Positions 1 through 11,200 of a DNA stretch of 64,000 nt are shown piece after piece (positions within the stretch are counted from its first letter, which is position 1; every line of letters begins with the position of its first letter). The notes under the pieces are model-generated. The model was not told the origin of the DNA. It was given only the letters and a program-made list of their open reading frames with translations, and searched no databases. Source of the stretch: Ophioderma brevispina (taxonomy: Eukaryota > Echinodermata > Ophiuroidea > Amphilepidida > Ophiodermatidae); contig JAMKCH010005362.1 of the NCBI GenBank assembly GCA_023653785.1, forward strand, positions 62,001 to 126,000, in the 5' to 3' direction. The translations under genes and the position numbers were made by a program.

Positions 1-480
1 ATTTTCTAAAAGGACGAATTATAACTTAACCAGATATGAAATATAATGCAAATAGTGTTAAATTAAACGGGAAATCCTATTGAAAAAAAGAAAATATATA
101 AGTAAGAATGTCATAAACAAAGAGAAAAAAGATGTAAAATGATGTAAAACGAAAGAAAGGGCGACGGAAAAGAGGAAATATACATATAAAGTATAGTCCT
201 ATATCTATACACATCGCACATGCATGCATGATTAAAGACGAAATTAAATAAAACAAATATGAAATTATTTGGTCAAAGACGAAATAAATTTAGACATTAT
301 GTTACTAACCACATGATAAGACGAAATTCAAGTATATTAAGACGAAATAAAATGAGCATGGTATGAAAAGCATTGATCAAAATATTAATGTAATTGACCA
401 ATGACTAAATTAAGTTTACAAACAGACATTTACCAATTTACAGACGAAATCTAACTTAACCACATGTGAAATATAACAAA
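1..480. repeat. GACGAAAT-rich dispersed repeat, first copy
   Basis: AT-rich DNA in which the word GACGAAAT recurs (for example near 238, 282, 322, 344 and 443), together with TGAAATATAA and TTGACCAA words. The same words in similar order reappear at 1600-1870, and in reverse complement at 1170-1345, so this is a dispersed repeat rather than unique DNA. No coding potential seen. Class unknown. Confidence 0.5.
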
Positions 481-494
481 AATAGTTTTAAATC

Positions 495-720
495 GTTTGT
501 GTGTGTGCGCGTTGTGTGTGTGCGTGTGTGTTGTGTGTGTAACCACAAATATCCCCACAATGTAGCTGTTGTCGGTGTGTGTGTGTGTGTGTGTGTGGAC
601 GTGTGTGTATGTGTGTGTGCGCGCGCGAGTGTGCTTGTGTGTGTGTGCGCGCGCGCGAGTGTGTGTGTGGGTGTGTGCGCGCGCTGTGTGTGTGCTTGTG
701 TGTGTGTGTGTGTGTGTGTC
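495..720. repeat. GT/GTGTGC microsatellite
   Basis: About 225 bp of (GT)n interrupted by GCGCGC and ACGT variants. The open frames across it, encoding Cys-Val or Thr-His runs, are products of the repeat and are not genes. Confidence 0.95.
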
Positions 721-1160
721 AAAAACAATACAATTCCTCTGCCAAGCTTTCGACACCTACACGAATTGTGGCCTATACCAATAAAGTATTTTCTCCGTGT
801 GACTGTCAGGCGCGCTGATCCTTTAATATATGATTTGTAGATATTGAAACACCCTGTATATTATATTGTGAGCAAATTGTCGGAAAATGCCCGTTACACA
901 ATGATGAATATGCCTTATGTATGCGAGGTCGCGGCCTAGTTGCGGATGTGGTGTACCGTGTTTGGTATTGGCAATACAGTTGAACGACCATTTACACATT
1001 GTTCTGTCATTGATACGGTGATTAACACCATGCAGAAGGTGAGTACCTTATTAACTTATCGTCTTTTCCCAAACACTTCAGCTAACCAAATAATAGAGCA
1101 AAAATCTAACCCGTTCCACGTAGGCCTCCAAAGTTTAAAAACTTCTGTAATGTAGGTTTC
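721..1160. other. No gene seen; possible mariner-like end
   Basis: No exon or RNA gene recognised. Near 846-858 the sequence AACACCCTGTATA is the reverse complement of the TACAGGGTGTT ends common in Tc1/mariner elements, but no partner end was found. Confidence 0.4.
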
Positions 1161-1870
1161 CTTGCAACTTTAAGTTCATATAATTTCGTCAAGATTAATT
1201 TAATTTCGTCGTATGGCTCATCATCTGAATGTACAAATTAATTTCGTCTTTGGTCATTTAATTTCACATTTAGCTCAGTATATTCAGTTCGTCTTTGGTC
1301 ATTTAATTTCACATTTAGCTCAGTATATTTCGTCGCGTGTGATGTATGTATAGGCCATGACTAAAATCTAGGCCTGTAAACAGCATTTTTTATCATAGAT
1401 TTCTGTCTTTTACTTTGTTTATAAAAACCAAGCACAACGAATACAGAACAAGATTAAGAAAATAAAAAAGGAATAAAAGTAAAGATATAAACAATAAAGA
1501 AAGAAAAATGAGTCGAAGGAAAGAAAGACAGATATATACGTAGACTATGGTAACTTTTGCTGATGTTATAGGCCTAACTCTAACCTATGGACTATACATA
1601 CACCACACGAGACGAATATACTGAGCTCAATGTGAAATTACATGACCAAAGACGAAATTGCTTTGTACATTCAGATGATGCGCCATGGATACGACGAAAT
1701 TAAATTGATTTGGACGAAAATATATGAAAAGAAAGTTAATTTTATTGATCAAATGTTGAATATAATTGACCAAAGACGAAATTGTTTTAAGCAAACGCGC
1801 ATTTCAGTTTTCTTGGGACGAAAAACAAGTTAACGAAATGTGAAATTTAATGAAAAATGTTGTAAACTTA
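1160..1870. mobile_element. Foldback inverted repeat of GACGAAAT family
   Basis: Arm one (about 1170-1345) carries ATTTCGTC words and arm two (about 1600-1725) carries GACGAAAT words, in an order that makes them reverse complements around a loop of about 250 bp. Within arm one a 45-bp unit is tandemly duplicated (1243-1287 and 1288-1332), starting TTCGTCTTTGGTCATTTAAT. No transposase. Looks like a non-autonomous foldback element. Confidence 0.6.
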
Positions 1871-2171
1871 CTAGGAAAACGAATAAAACCAGCAGGTAAA
1901 ATCACGTAAATGGATCGAATCATTACTACACTATAAAAACAGATTAGTCGACGAATAGCTCACTAGAATTGTTTGTCAAATTTTTGACACAATTTGGATA
2001 AGTTGAATCAAAATTTGATACCGAAATTAGTTAAAAGTGACAAATATTGTGGGCTTCCCGCTGACATATATTTCGTATCAAAATGACTAACTTGTTTTAC
2101 GTGTGTACGCATTTTTATTCGATCAAAATTTTATAATACAGTTGAGCGAATTTAAAAAGACTCTTTAACTC
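1871..2171. other. AT-rich DNA, nothing recognised
   Basis: No coding or RNA feature seen. A CACTATAAAAACAG word near 1930 resembles the ends of small TIR elements, but no partner is clear. Confidence 0.4.
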
Positions 2172-2345
2172 TGTTTAGAAGTGTTTAATCTCTAAACATT
2201 TCAAATATCTAAACACCAACTGTTTAATTTCTAAACACCAATGTTTAATTTCTAAACACCATGTGTTTAATTTCTAAACACAAAGTGTTTAATTGCTAAA
2301 CATTTACCCTCTAAACACCACATAGCCTTCACTTTCTAAACACTG
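2172..2345. repeat. TGTTTAATTTCTAAACACCA minisatellite
   Basis: About seven imperfect tandem copies of a 20-23 bp unit (TGTTTAATTTCTAAACACCA), the last ones degenerate. Each unit contains the self-complementary core GTTTA...TAAAC, so single strands could form many small hairpins. Confidence 0.85.
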
Positions 2346-2784
2346 TTTTTACAGTGCAAGGATGCTGACATTACTGCCAGCATTTATCAAACTTGAAAAG
2401 CATACAGTCATCAGCTTGCAGACCATTGCTATTGTATATGTACTAATTCCGGCTAATTCACCTTTCACTTGTCAGATCAATATCTTAATACAAGCCTGAA
2501 GTACAATGTCTGAATCCCGGTCTGAATGCTTTTGAATTGTGTCACAAAACATGCTAGATACACTGTAAATTCTGGCAGGGATGTCAACACATTGATTTTC
2601 CGTGACAGGAATTGCCACCGACTGCCACCACCTCTTGCTGTTTTACTGTTTTTTACGGAATGTAAACACCCAAATTGTTTTCAAATTTGTGGAAGTGATT
2701 TCAGTAAGGGTCTATTTCATTATGTCTGGATATTTTTATGCCATTGTGGCCCTTTAAACATGTTAAATGTATTTAGGGATTCAT
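2346..2784. other. No gene seen
   Basis: An open frame at 2526-2786 has no family resemblance and lies just before a decayed LINE. It may be part of the retroelement or chance. Confidence 0.35.
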
Positions 2785-3995
2785 AGACCAGTTGCCAATA
2801 TCAAATTCATTGCCAAATTGATTGAGAAGGCAACATCACGTCAGGTAATACAGCATGTTAGTCTCATGTTGGCGATCATGATCTGGGTGAACCATTGCAA
2901 TATGCATACAAATCTCATCATTCCACTGAGACAGCCCTTCTCCAGGTTAGAAATTACATCTGTCAAGCCTTGGATGCTAATAAGGCTGTCTTGCTTGTAT
3001 TTCTTGACTTGAGTGCTGCCTTCGATACTATAATCAGATAATTGACCATGATATTTTGATTAAAAGGCTTGAAATCAGTCTTGGTATCACATACACTATA
3101 CTCTTGCCTGGTTTAGATCATATCCAACTGACAGAAGTACCCGAGTGATGGTTAACCATGCATAAAATGTCCAAGCAGCATACTTTCAAATACCCTGTTC
3201 CTCAGGGCTCCATTGTAGGCCTGTAAGGTTTCATAATGTATACTCATCCACTCTGGACATTATTAGGAATCATGATGTTAACTTTCACTCGTATGCTGAT
3301 GATACTTAGCCTTTCTGTGAGTTTAATCCAAAGATTCCAGGTGATTATGCTGATGATACTTAGCCTTTCTGTGAGTTTAATCCAAATATTCCAGGTGATT
3401 GTGAGCATGCTCTTCAAAAACATTCAAGCTGTTTATCTGACATAAACACCTGGATGTAAATAACATGCTGGAAATGATTTCAGATAAGACAGAATTTATT
3501 GTCTTTGCCACCCTCTTTTTTTAAATCTGCACCCAATACAGTTAGATCTGGGTGACACCTCTGTTCCTGCACCTGTGTGTGTAAAGAACCTTGATGGGGT
3601 TATGTTTGATTCCACTATGAGTATGTCCAATCAGATTGGAGCTATCTGTAAGAGTGTAAATTACCATATATTCGTATTTTATGGCGTATTCATAGGTTTA
3701 TCACATTAGATACTTGCAACCATGCTGTACGATCTTTGGTCTTGTCCTACATTGACTATGCCAACTCATTACTATATGGCGCCAATGAAATAGATCTCAA
3801 AAGGCTCCAGCGCTTGCAAAATAAAGCTTTATTGTTCGCATGTTGTCTTGACCAGAATAGTCACAACTTTTGATCACTCTTCATTGGTTGCCTAGCTGTT
3901 AAGGAACGTATCAGATACAAAATCATTCTTTATGTGTATAAGTCTCATCACGGACAGGATCCATCATACCTTACTGATGGTCAAAATTTCAATAA
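2785..3995 (+). pseudogene. Decayed non-LTR retrotransposon, RT domain
   Basis: Conceptual translation over several frames recovers, in order, reverse-transcriptase blocks of CR1/L2/Jockey-like LINEs: FIxKLIEKA, HSTETALLxVRNYI, FLDLSAAFDTI, IDHDILIKRLE, PVPQGSIVG, YADDT, then RIRRFIT...LSYIDYANSLLYG and RYKIILYVYKSHHGQDPSYL. Frameshifts and stops make it non-functional. The catalytic YADD block is tandemly duplicated (54 bp). The clade is not assigned beyond CR1/L2/Jockey-like. Confidence 0.88.
3293..3400 (+). repeat. 54-bp tandem duplication over YADD motif
   Basis: Two copies (3293-3346, 3347-3400) differ at very few bases. The unit is 18 codons long, so the reading frame is preserved, and both copies encode TyrAlaAspAspThr followed by the same stop codon. 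Confidence 0.9.
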
Positions 3996-4280
3996 TGTGT
4001 TGGATAGTAATTCAAAGTTGCATCTGTTGTCGCAAACTTATTTACAATTTGACCTCCGATGACATTTCACCTTGGTATGCGACCTTTAACCTCATTATCA
4101 TAATTATGAAAGTTTTGACGTTGCATTTATAACACCAGTTTGGCTGCATTTGGACTCAAATGACCTTTGACCTTGGTATGTGACCTTTGACCTCGTTGGC
4201 ATATGAGGTTTTCCATGTTGTATTATTACCTAAGATTGGTGGCAATTGTACTTTAACTTCCAAAAGGAGTTCTATTTTCC
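3996..4280. repeat. ACCTTTGACC-type dispersed repeat
   Basis: Contains repeated GACCTTTGACCTTGGTATG and TGACCTTTGACCTCGTTGGC phrases plus CATATGAGG. The same phrases occur at 55768-56050, so this is a dispersed repeat. Confidence 0.55.
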
Positions 4281-4757
4281 AAACTAAACCCTAATCCTAA
4301 AACCAGATTGGGATAAAGTTGTCCATTCTTCGGGGGGATTGCGTGAGCTCGAGTAGATAGGCTCCTGCAGGAGTTCCCAAGATTTACTCAATATTACCTG
4401 TCATTTCCTGCTTCTTAACTGTTCCCACCTTACATGCCTTAAAACCCTATACCAAACCCCTTCCCGGACCACGGACTCCAGGGGCCCCTTGTTATGTGAT
4501 CCAGTGTCACCGGGTTTGGTAACGAGTTGTTATTTTTCTGGGGATAATGGAAGGCGGACGACTATCAGAGAGGGTATAAATCATGAATCCCGTGCAATTT
4601 TTGTCCAACAAGTGGCATATTTTCTTTTTTACAGTGACGACACCCCCATGTGGTACCGCCACTGCAATGTGAGAATTTGTGTCCCTCTCTATTAGCTCTT
4701 TCTATATTCTAAGACAATCATTTTACTTTTACATCCACATCATTTTTTTCGCTTTTA
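4281..4757. other. Upstream region of the C1q gene
   Basis: No coding exon recognised. It ends in a strong polypyrimidine tract and AG (4757-4758), which looks like a splice acceptor. A 5' non-coding exon probably lies upstream and was not identified. Confidence 0.4.
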
Positions 4758-4780
4758 GATTTTGAGCTTGGAGTCCTGAG

Positions 4781-5243
4781 ATGCTAAGCAGAATGAATCT
4801 CTGTATCATCTTCATCGCTGTTGTATTAGCTATCGCAGCGACTTTGATTCCCTGTTCTACGGCTGCTGTAGATACTGCTCAAGAGCCACTCAATCCCGAG
4901 GACAAAGAAGAAGAAAGCGTCCAGCAACCTCCGGACGAAATACCAAAAGAAGTGATCCCAGAAGTAGTGCAGCCTCAAATAATAACCCCATCGCCGCCAG
5001 TTTCAGAACCGGATCCGTCAGATCCAAATCAATGTAACGATTTTGGAGGAACGCGCATTCCTATCTTACTCGGAATGCCGGGCCCGCCGGGCCCTCACGG
5101 GCCCCAAGGAATTCCCGGTGTTCAGGGCCCCGCAGGAATGCCCGGTAACCATGGAAACAACGGAATCAATGGAGAACCTGGTTTTCCCGGGGTCAAAGGT
5201 CAAAAGGGGTCAAAAGGAGAGCCAGGAATTCCTGGTCTTCACG
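4781..5243 (+). CDS. C1q gene exon 1: signal, stalk, collagen start
   Basis: Begins [20 protein letters not shown], a clear signal peptide (cleavage near residue 27, after CSTAA). Residues 30-80 are rich in Pro, Glu and Asp, a likely extended stalk. A single Cys (residue 85) lies just before the collagen part and could cross-link subunits. From Gly98 there are 19 unbroken GXY triplets ending GLHG. The exon ends in phase 1 at CACG, followed by a consensus donor GTAAGT (5244-5249). A polypyrimidine-AG acceptor lies at 4757-4758, so the exon probably starts at 4759 with 22 bases of 5' UTR. This ATG is the first in the exon and is followed directly by the hydrophobic core. Confidence 0.9.
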
Positions 5244-8200
5244 GTAAGTTTTAAATGCGGACAAATGTTGCAATGCAAATACTTTTTAAAGCTTTTTTCA
5301 AGCTTTATGCTTTCAGATGGAGGCTAAAGGTCATACTAGCAGCTATGTTAGCATGGAGGCCTTGGGATCAAAGTAGGCCTACTCTATCACCACAGAGGAC
5401 TGCCAAATTGTGTGAGCACGTTTTTCTATGGAGCATGAACTGCGCAGAACAGCGCCACTGAGATGAGATAGCGATTTATTCCGTATTCAGATACGTGTTC
5501 ACACAATTTGGCACTCAACGACCCTCCTATACTAGATTCTCGCCAAAGAGAAAGTTTATACTGGGATGATCGCGGGTGACAGACAACAGTCGATCAACTG
5601 GTAATTTCAGCTCGTTTCAGAGCCACCTTAACTCTATTTTAGCAGATAGGTGAGGCCTGCTTGTTCTCTGTTGACCAGAGGGCAGTTTTCAGTGAAAGGC
5701 TCTTTTTAGAGCCACCTGATATAGGCGAAGTCTGTTTGCTGTTTGTTCTGTCTTCAGAAGGGCTCTTTTCAGAGGCACCAATAGGCAAGTGATGGCCTAA
5801 ATGTCTTCCACTACTCCTAACGAAAGCTTGACAGTTTCTCAAAATATGTCCGATGGTGGACCGGTTCGAATTATTTCAATTGTAAATTAACTACATCCCG
5901 GGAGATGTAGTTTTAGTCCGACTTCCGGTTTAATTGCCATGATATTGATATAGGCCTATAATCTTTGATAGCGGACTGACTTTCACAAATGGCTCTTCTG
6001 TACGGTACAGGAGGCAAAAATCGACTACTTATATTTAATTCAGATTGCCGAAATCACAGGTGATGATTATGTATATAGAAATTTATAAAATTTAAAATTA
6101 TACACTTAAAACAAATACATTAAAAATTGCATCCTTCTACTAGCGCCAAATAACATCAGAAAATGGCACAACGCATCAGCCTCTGATGCTCGATCAGCCT
6201 CTGGCCATCCCAGGCCAAAAGTTCACTTTTGCAGGAATCTACGGATTCTATGGAAATGTCGCTGTAGCATTGATCAGCAAAAAGGGGAGGGAGGGCCCGA
6301 AGGCTCCGCTGCGTCCGACGGACTGCATATCATTTCCTTTTTAAAATCGACTGAAATCGTCATGTGAGTGCAAGAAGGCCGTAAGTGCAATATCTGTCAT
6401 GTGATACATCTATGTGCTGTCTGGGACTCTGTGAAATGGTTCTTCAGGTGACTGTTTCAAGAGCCACTGAACAAAGACGGCATTTAATAGGAAGTTAATG
6501 GGAATTTCTGACCAATTGCAGCTATTGCACTTACGACCTTCTTGCATTCACCTAACAAACTGTTTTATTGCCAGTTCTGTACTTTTTGTAGGCCGCCAGC
6601 TATTAGACAGGTACATCCCAGGTCATAACTAATCTACTTTCCTGCCACATATTCACTAGTGTTTTTATGTTCCATAAACCATATCCTTTCAAATAAGCTT
6701 TTAGCTAGTTTAGATATGACCTGGAATGTACAGCACTTGTGAATATGTGGCAGGAATCTGGTATATTTAAAAAAAAAAAAAAAAAAAACAAAAAAAGCTT
6801 GGTAAGACGAGAATTTTAACACCCCTGTTACCAAAGAAACACGTCAAGATTTTACACTGGTGTTAAAATTCTTAATGCTATTTTAACACTGTATACAGGT
6901 GTTATTTTTAACAGCGTACATTATCACACCTGTAGGTGTAGACAGAAGCACCAGCGGTGTTAAATTAGTCATCAGAAAACACCAAAAAGTGTTTTTATTA
7001 GTGTACGTTTTTTAAATGAGAATTTTGTGTGTTTGTTAGTTTGTTTGAGTGTCCGTCCGGCTATGCGTTTGGCCATGTTTTGATGTATTCTGAAATTTGG
7101 CATGGTACGTGTGAGGTTTTTTTTTGGGGGGGGGGGGATTTGGGCCACTTTTGCTTAAAGAGCTAGTAAGGTCTGGCGATTGATTTGGTTTCCATTTACC
7201 TATTTGAAAAAAAAAGTCCCATGTCCCTCGCAAAAATCCTGGCATTTTTCGCTAGAGGCCAAAATTAAAAAAGGCACCTATAATACCAAACCAAATTGGC
7301 AGGCTGCTCTGTAGGCTTTGTACAAAATATCTAGAACACTGTGAGGAAAACACAGGTAATCAATCAATGACCATTTTTCAAATTAGCCAAAAAGGGGTTC
7401 ATTCATGATCGTAGGTGCACCCATTCAAATGTTACATTTTGCTCTTCTGCGTGGGAGGCATCTTAAATTTCTGGGCGAAACTTAATAACGCGTAACTAAC
7501 GTCAGATTCGGAATCCTTAGGGTCGACTGACCTGAAAAGTGTGTTTGTGCACGATTTTAGGTGCTCTAGCTCAAATTTTACATTTTCAAGATGACGCCGG
7601 TGGCCGCCATCTTGGATTGTGGGGGTAAGAATGATGTTGTAATGTCAAAGCAATGTTAGATTCGAAATCGTTGTGGTCGTAAACGATTTCAGATGCTCTG
7701 GTCCAAAACTACATTTTTCAAAATGGCGCCGGCGGCCATCTAGGATTTTTAGGTGAAAATGACACCGTAATGTCAAATTAATTAATCCTTACGCTCGACT
7801 TACCCGAAAAAGTGTCTGTGTACATGATTATAGATGCTCTGGCCTCTAGCGAAAAATGTCAGGATTTTTGCGAGGGACACTAGGGGCTAATTGTTTTTTC
7901 TAATAGGTCCATAGAAGCCAAATCAACCATCAAACCATACTAGCCAGAGAATGGTGACGGAATTGAGGTTTTGGACTTAACTCTATGTTCTGACTCGCCC
8001 AAAAGGTTTTGGTGTTTCATAAAAAGCCTAAAGGTTGACACTGTTGGCATACCTACTTTAAAACCTGGTAGTACAGCCTGTCTCAAAAAAGTGGTACAAT
8101 CATAAAAAAAATGGTTAAATATGAAATTTCAAAATAAGTCATTCTTACTTGACATAATATTAAAGAACAAAGACCAGGCTTTCCAATGGTGTTTGTTTCA

Positions 8201-11200
8201 TCTGATTTTCTTTTGTCAATCCAGAGATATAATCAATTTAGTGCGATATACCAAAATCGATTTTGTGCCACTTTTATGCATGGGCAAAGTTGTTTGCCCA
8301 GCTACGTCATGCTGTCTTGAAGCTCACAAAAGATTGCAACTTGACAAAAAGAAACAAAACAAAGATTAAATTTAGTAAACAAAGGAAGTCTAGTTTTATC
8401 GACACAAGTTTTAATAGTCAACATAATCAGTTCAATTATAAAAATCTTCTTTTCATAAATAACAAACAATACAGATATTTATTGCACGTCAATGAAATGG
8501 AGCTTTGAATTTATTACAAGATTGGTATATGTTAAAATCACGCCAGAAGGAATGTAATTGCAACCAAAATAAACACTCCAAATCCAAAGAAATGGTTTAA
8601 AATATTTCACTATCTTTGTGCATTTACTAATTGTTGAAGTCAATAAAAATTTGAATTTGGAAGCAAAGTATCAAAGTGGTGGTAGGAATTTGCGTTTCAT
8701 GATACTTCAAGACCATAGAAACTCTCTCCTCCAGGTTGCTGTACGCCGGCTGTACACTCATGGTTCTCTTCTGACAAACAACAGTATGTCGAATGTTATT
8801 CAGAACTTACTGATCATAACTTCCACCATTACGTAACTGTTGTCGTATCTTTTAGAGTTTCTTTATGAAGTTAATCCCTTTTTAAAGAATTGCATATCTG
8901 TTCAAGTGTGAATAACTTATGTTTAACTAATACGTTCACCGTTTTCACTCAACCAAAAAGTGGCACAAACTGAAGTTTTCTCTCGATTGAAATAAGCAAT
9001 TGAGATGAAACAAAAAATCCTGGAAAGCCTGGTCTTTTCTCTTGAATGTGATATACAAAACAAGTAACTTATGTTGAGATATAATATTGGGAAAAAAAAT
9101 CGGTTTTTGATTGTACCATTTTTTTAGACAGGCTGTAGATTAGAGTCTGACAATAAGATCAAGGCCGAAATACTGAATGATCATTTCCAATCTGTCTTTA
9201 CAAAGGAAAAGCCAAACCTTCCTATAGTAGATTCAACCCATCGTGTCACCGCAGGAAAAGTTTTGGACAGCGTCGATTAGTTGGGAGAGGAGGCAGAATA
9301 TATGTGGCTCGATTCACCTGCTTCATGAACGAACTACGATAATCTCGCCTTTCATGTATACAGAAGGAATACAAGGGCTCAGTCTTGTGTTCCTAGTATC
9401 CAAAACACGGGCGCTCAGGCCTCAAAATGAGTAACGTTCAACTCACCTGTTACATTGAATACTATTAAAGCAAATTCGATTAGTCAGAATGTTTTTGAGA
9501 GTTAATGAAGCTATGTGTTTACGTTGACTTGAATGATTTTATTAAGTACATAACTGATTTCTCTCTGCTAGCAGACCACATGTTTCAATAGATTTAGCGT
9601 GGAATTTTAATTTCCATCCAATGCATATCCCCTCATTCAATGCCAGTACCTTCGGAAAAGTACTAGAGGTGACACGATGGGTTGAATCTACTATAGTGTT
9701 CCTAAATTAAGTACACCCAAAATGCGAGATATTGAAATATTTAGGATCCCAATCAGGACCTGATAACATTTCTCCAAAGATTCTTAAAGTAGAAGCAGTC
9801 GAGCTTGCTCCACACACTTAAAAATACGGTGTCAAAAATAACCCTAAAAGCGTCAATTTTGACCCAGTAGGCTACTGTCAATTATGCACCGACTAAAAAA
9901 GGGTCAAAATTTGACCCCACTGATCTGGTCAAAAATATGAACCCAAACTGTGGTTAAAAATAACCCCGTTGGGGTTAAAATGACTATATTGGGGGTCATA
10001 TATTTTTTTGGGAAAAATAACCCTTTTTGGGTCAAAAATGACTATATTTAATAGTCATTTGGTTAATCGGGATGCAAAAAAATTTAGATAAAGAAAATAA
10101 CCCCAAATGTAGTTGATATCAACTACCTTCTTTGGTCAAAGATGACTATATTTAGGGTCATTTGAAATTGACCCGTTTAGGGGTCATTTCAATATGATGC
10201 TAAAAACAGAAAATGACCCCGAACGTGGTTGATTTCAACCATGACTATATAGTGTCAAATAAAAGTGAACACGTAAAATGGTTGATATTTTGACCCCGTC
10301 GTTTTAAGTGTGTTTGTTTGTTTGTTTATTTCTTCTTTATACTGGGTCCATATTCAGAGAGAAATTTAAGTATCCCTCTGTTCTTCCATATGGCCCAGTC
10401 ACAGTTACAAAAATATAGTACACTTAATTTAAGTAAAACAACATTTAAATTTACAGTATATAATATTACAATCAATTCATTAGACTTAAGATAAATTTAA
10501 CACTGCATACAAATCATATTACAGCTATATTAACAAATTGGAACATATCATAGCATAATTTAAAAAACTTAATGATCACTTAACAAGAGCATAAATTAAC
10601 ATATTTCATATTTTGTGCAGTCTTAAAGGTCCCAGGAAATGGGATGATAAACCTACTTCAAAACTTTATGGGACATAAAGATTTGGAGTAAGTTTATCAT
10701 CTCATTTCCTGGAACCTTTAAAGGACATTGAAGCGCTTGTCAAGCTTTTTTTATGTTGATTTTATTGTCTTGATTTTCCAAGATGCCAGCCAATATACAG
10801 TGTGTCTCAAAATAAATTCTCAATTTCCCATGACTTGCTACTGTATGTAGCCTTCAAAGCTCGTTCAAATATACACATTAAATACATGCAATACATAGTT
10901 TTGTATCATGATTTACAATGATTTGAGCCACGTTTTCACTATCACATGGCATGAAAAGAAACCATGATGTATCATGATATAAAACAAATATTGACTGCCT
11001 ATATTCGTGCAATAAATTCCGTTCCATTTCACAAGAGGAAATCAAAATTTGACCTATTAAATGATACATTTTTTTATTTACTATCACACTCTTAGGCATT
11101 CGGTGTCGGTATTTGTATAATTATCCTCAAATTATGACTGTAGTACAAATTAAAGTATGAAAAACATGACTTATATTATTGGTTCGTTATATATACTTAC

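Larger units (their letters stand above)
7990..9815 (+). pseudogene. LINE fragment split by two insertions
   Basis: Three pieces read as one non-LTR retrotransposon region just before and inside the reverse transcriptase. 7990-8073 gives [13 protein letters not shown]...GIPTLKPG. 9138-9222 gives [20 protein letters not shown]. 9697-9815 gives PKMRDIEIF and [12 protein letters not shown]. This matches the known order in Jockey/CR1-like elements (IKS, GIPTL, KAEILN-FxSVFT, SGPDNI-P-ILK). The first gap is the element at 8074-9135 and the second is 9223-9696. Also decayed by a deletion in the last piece. Confidence 0.85.

Noticed and set aside
451..840. Overlapping Cys/Val-rich and Thr/His-rich frames
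   Set aside because: They are translations of the GT microsatellite on both strands in several frames.
2172..2345. CRISPR-like array
   Set aside because: Units are contiguous with no unique spacers. Eukaryotic minisatellite.
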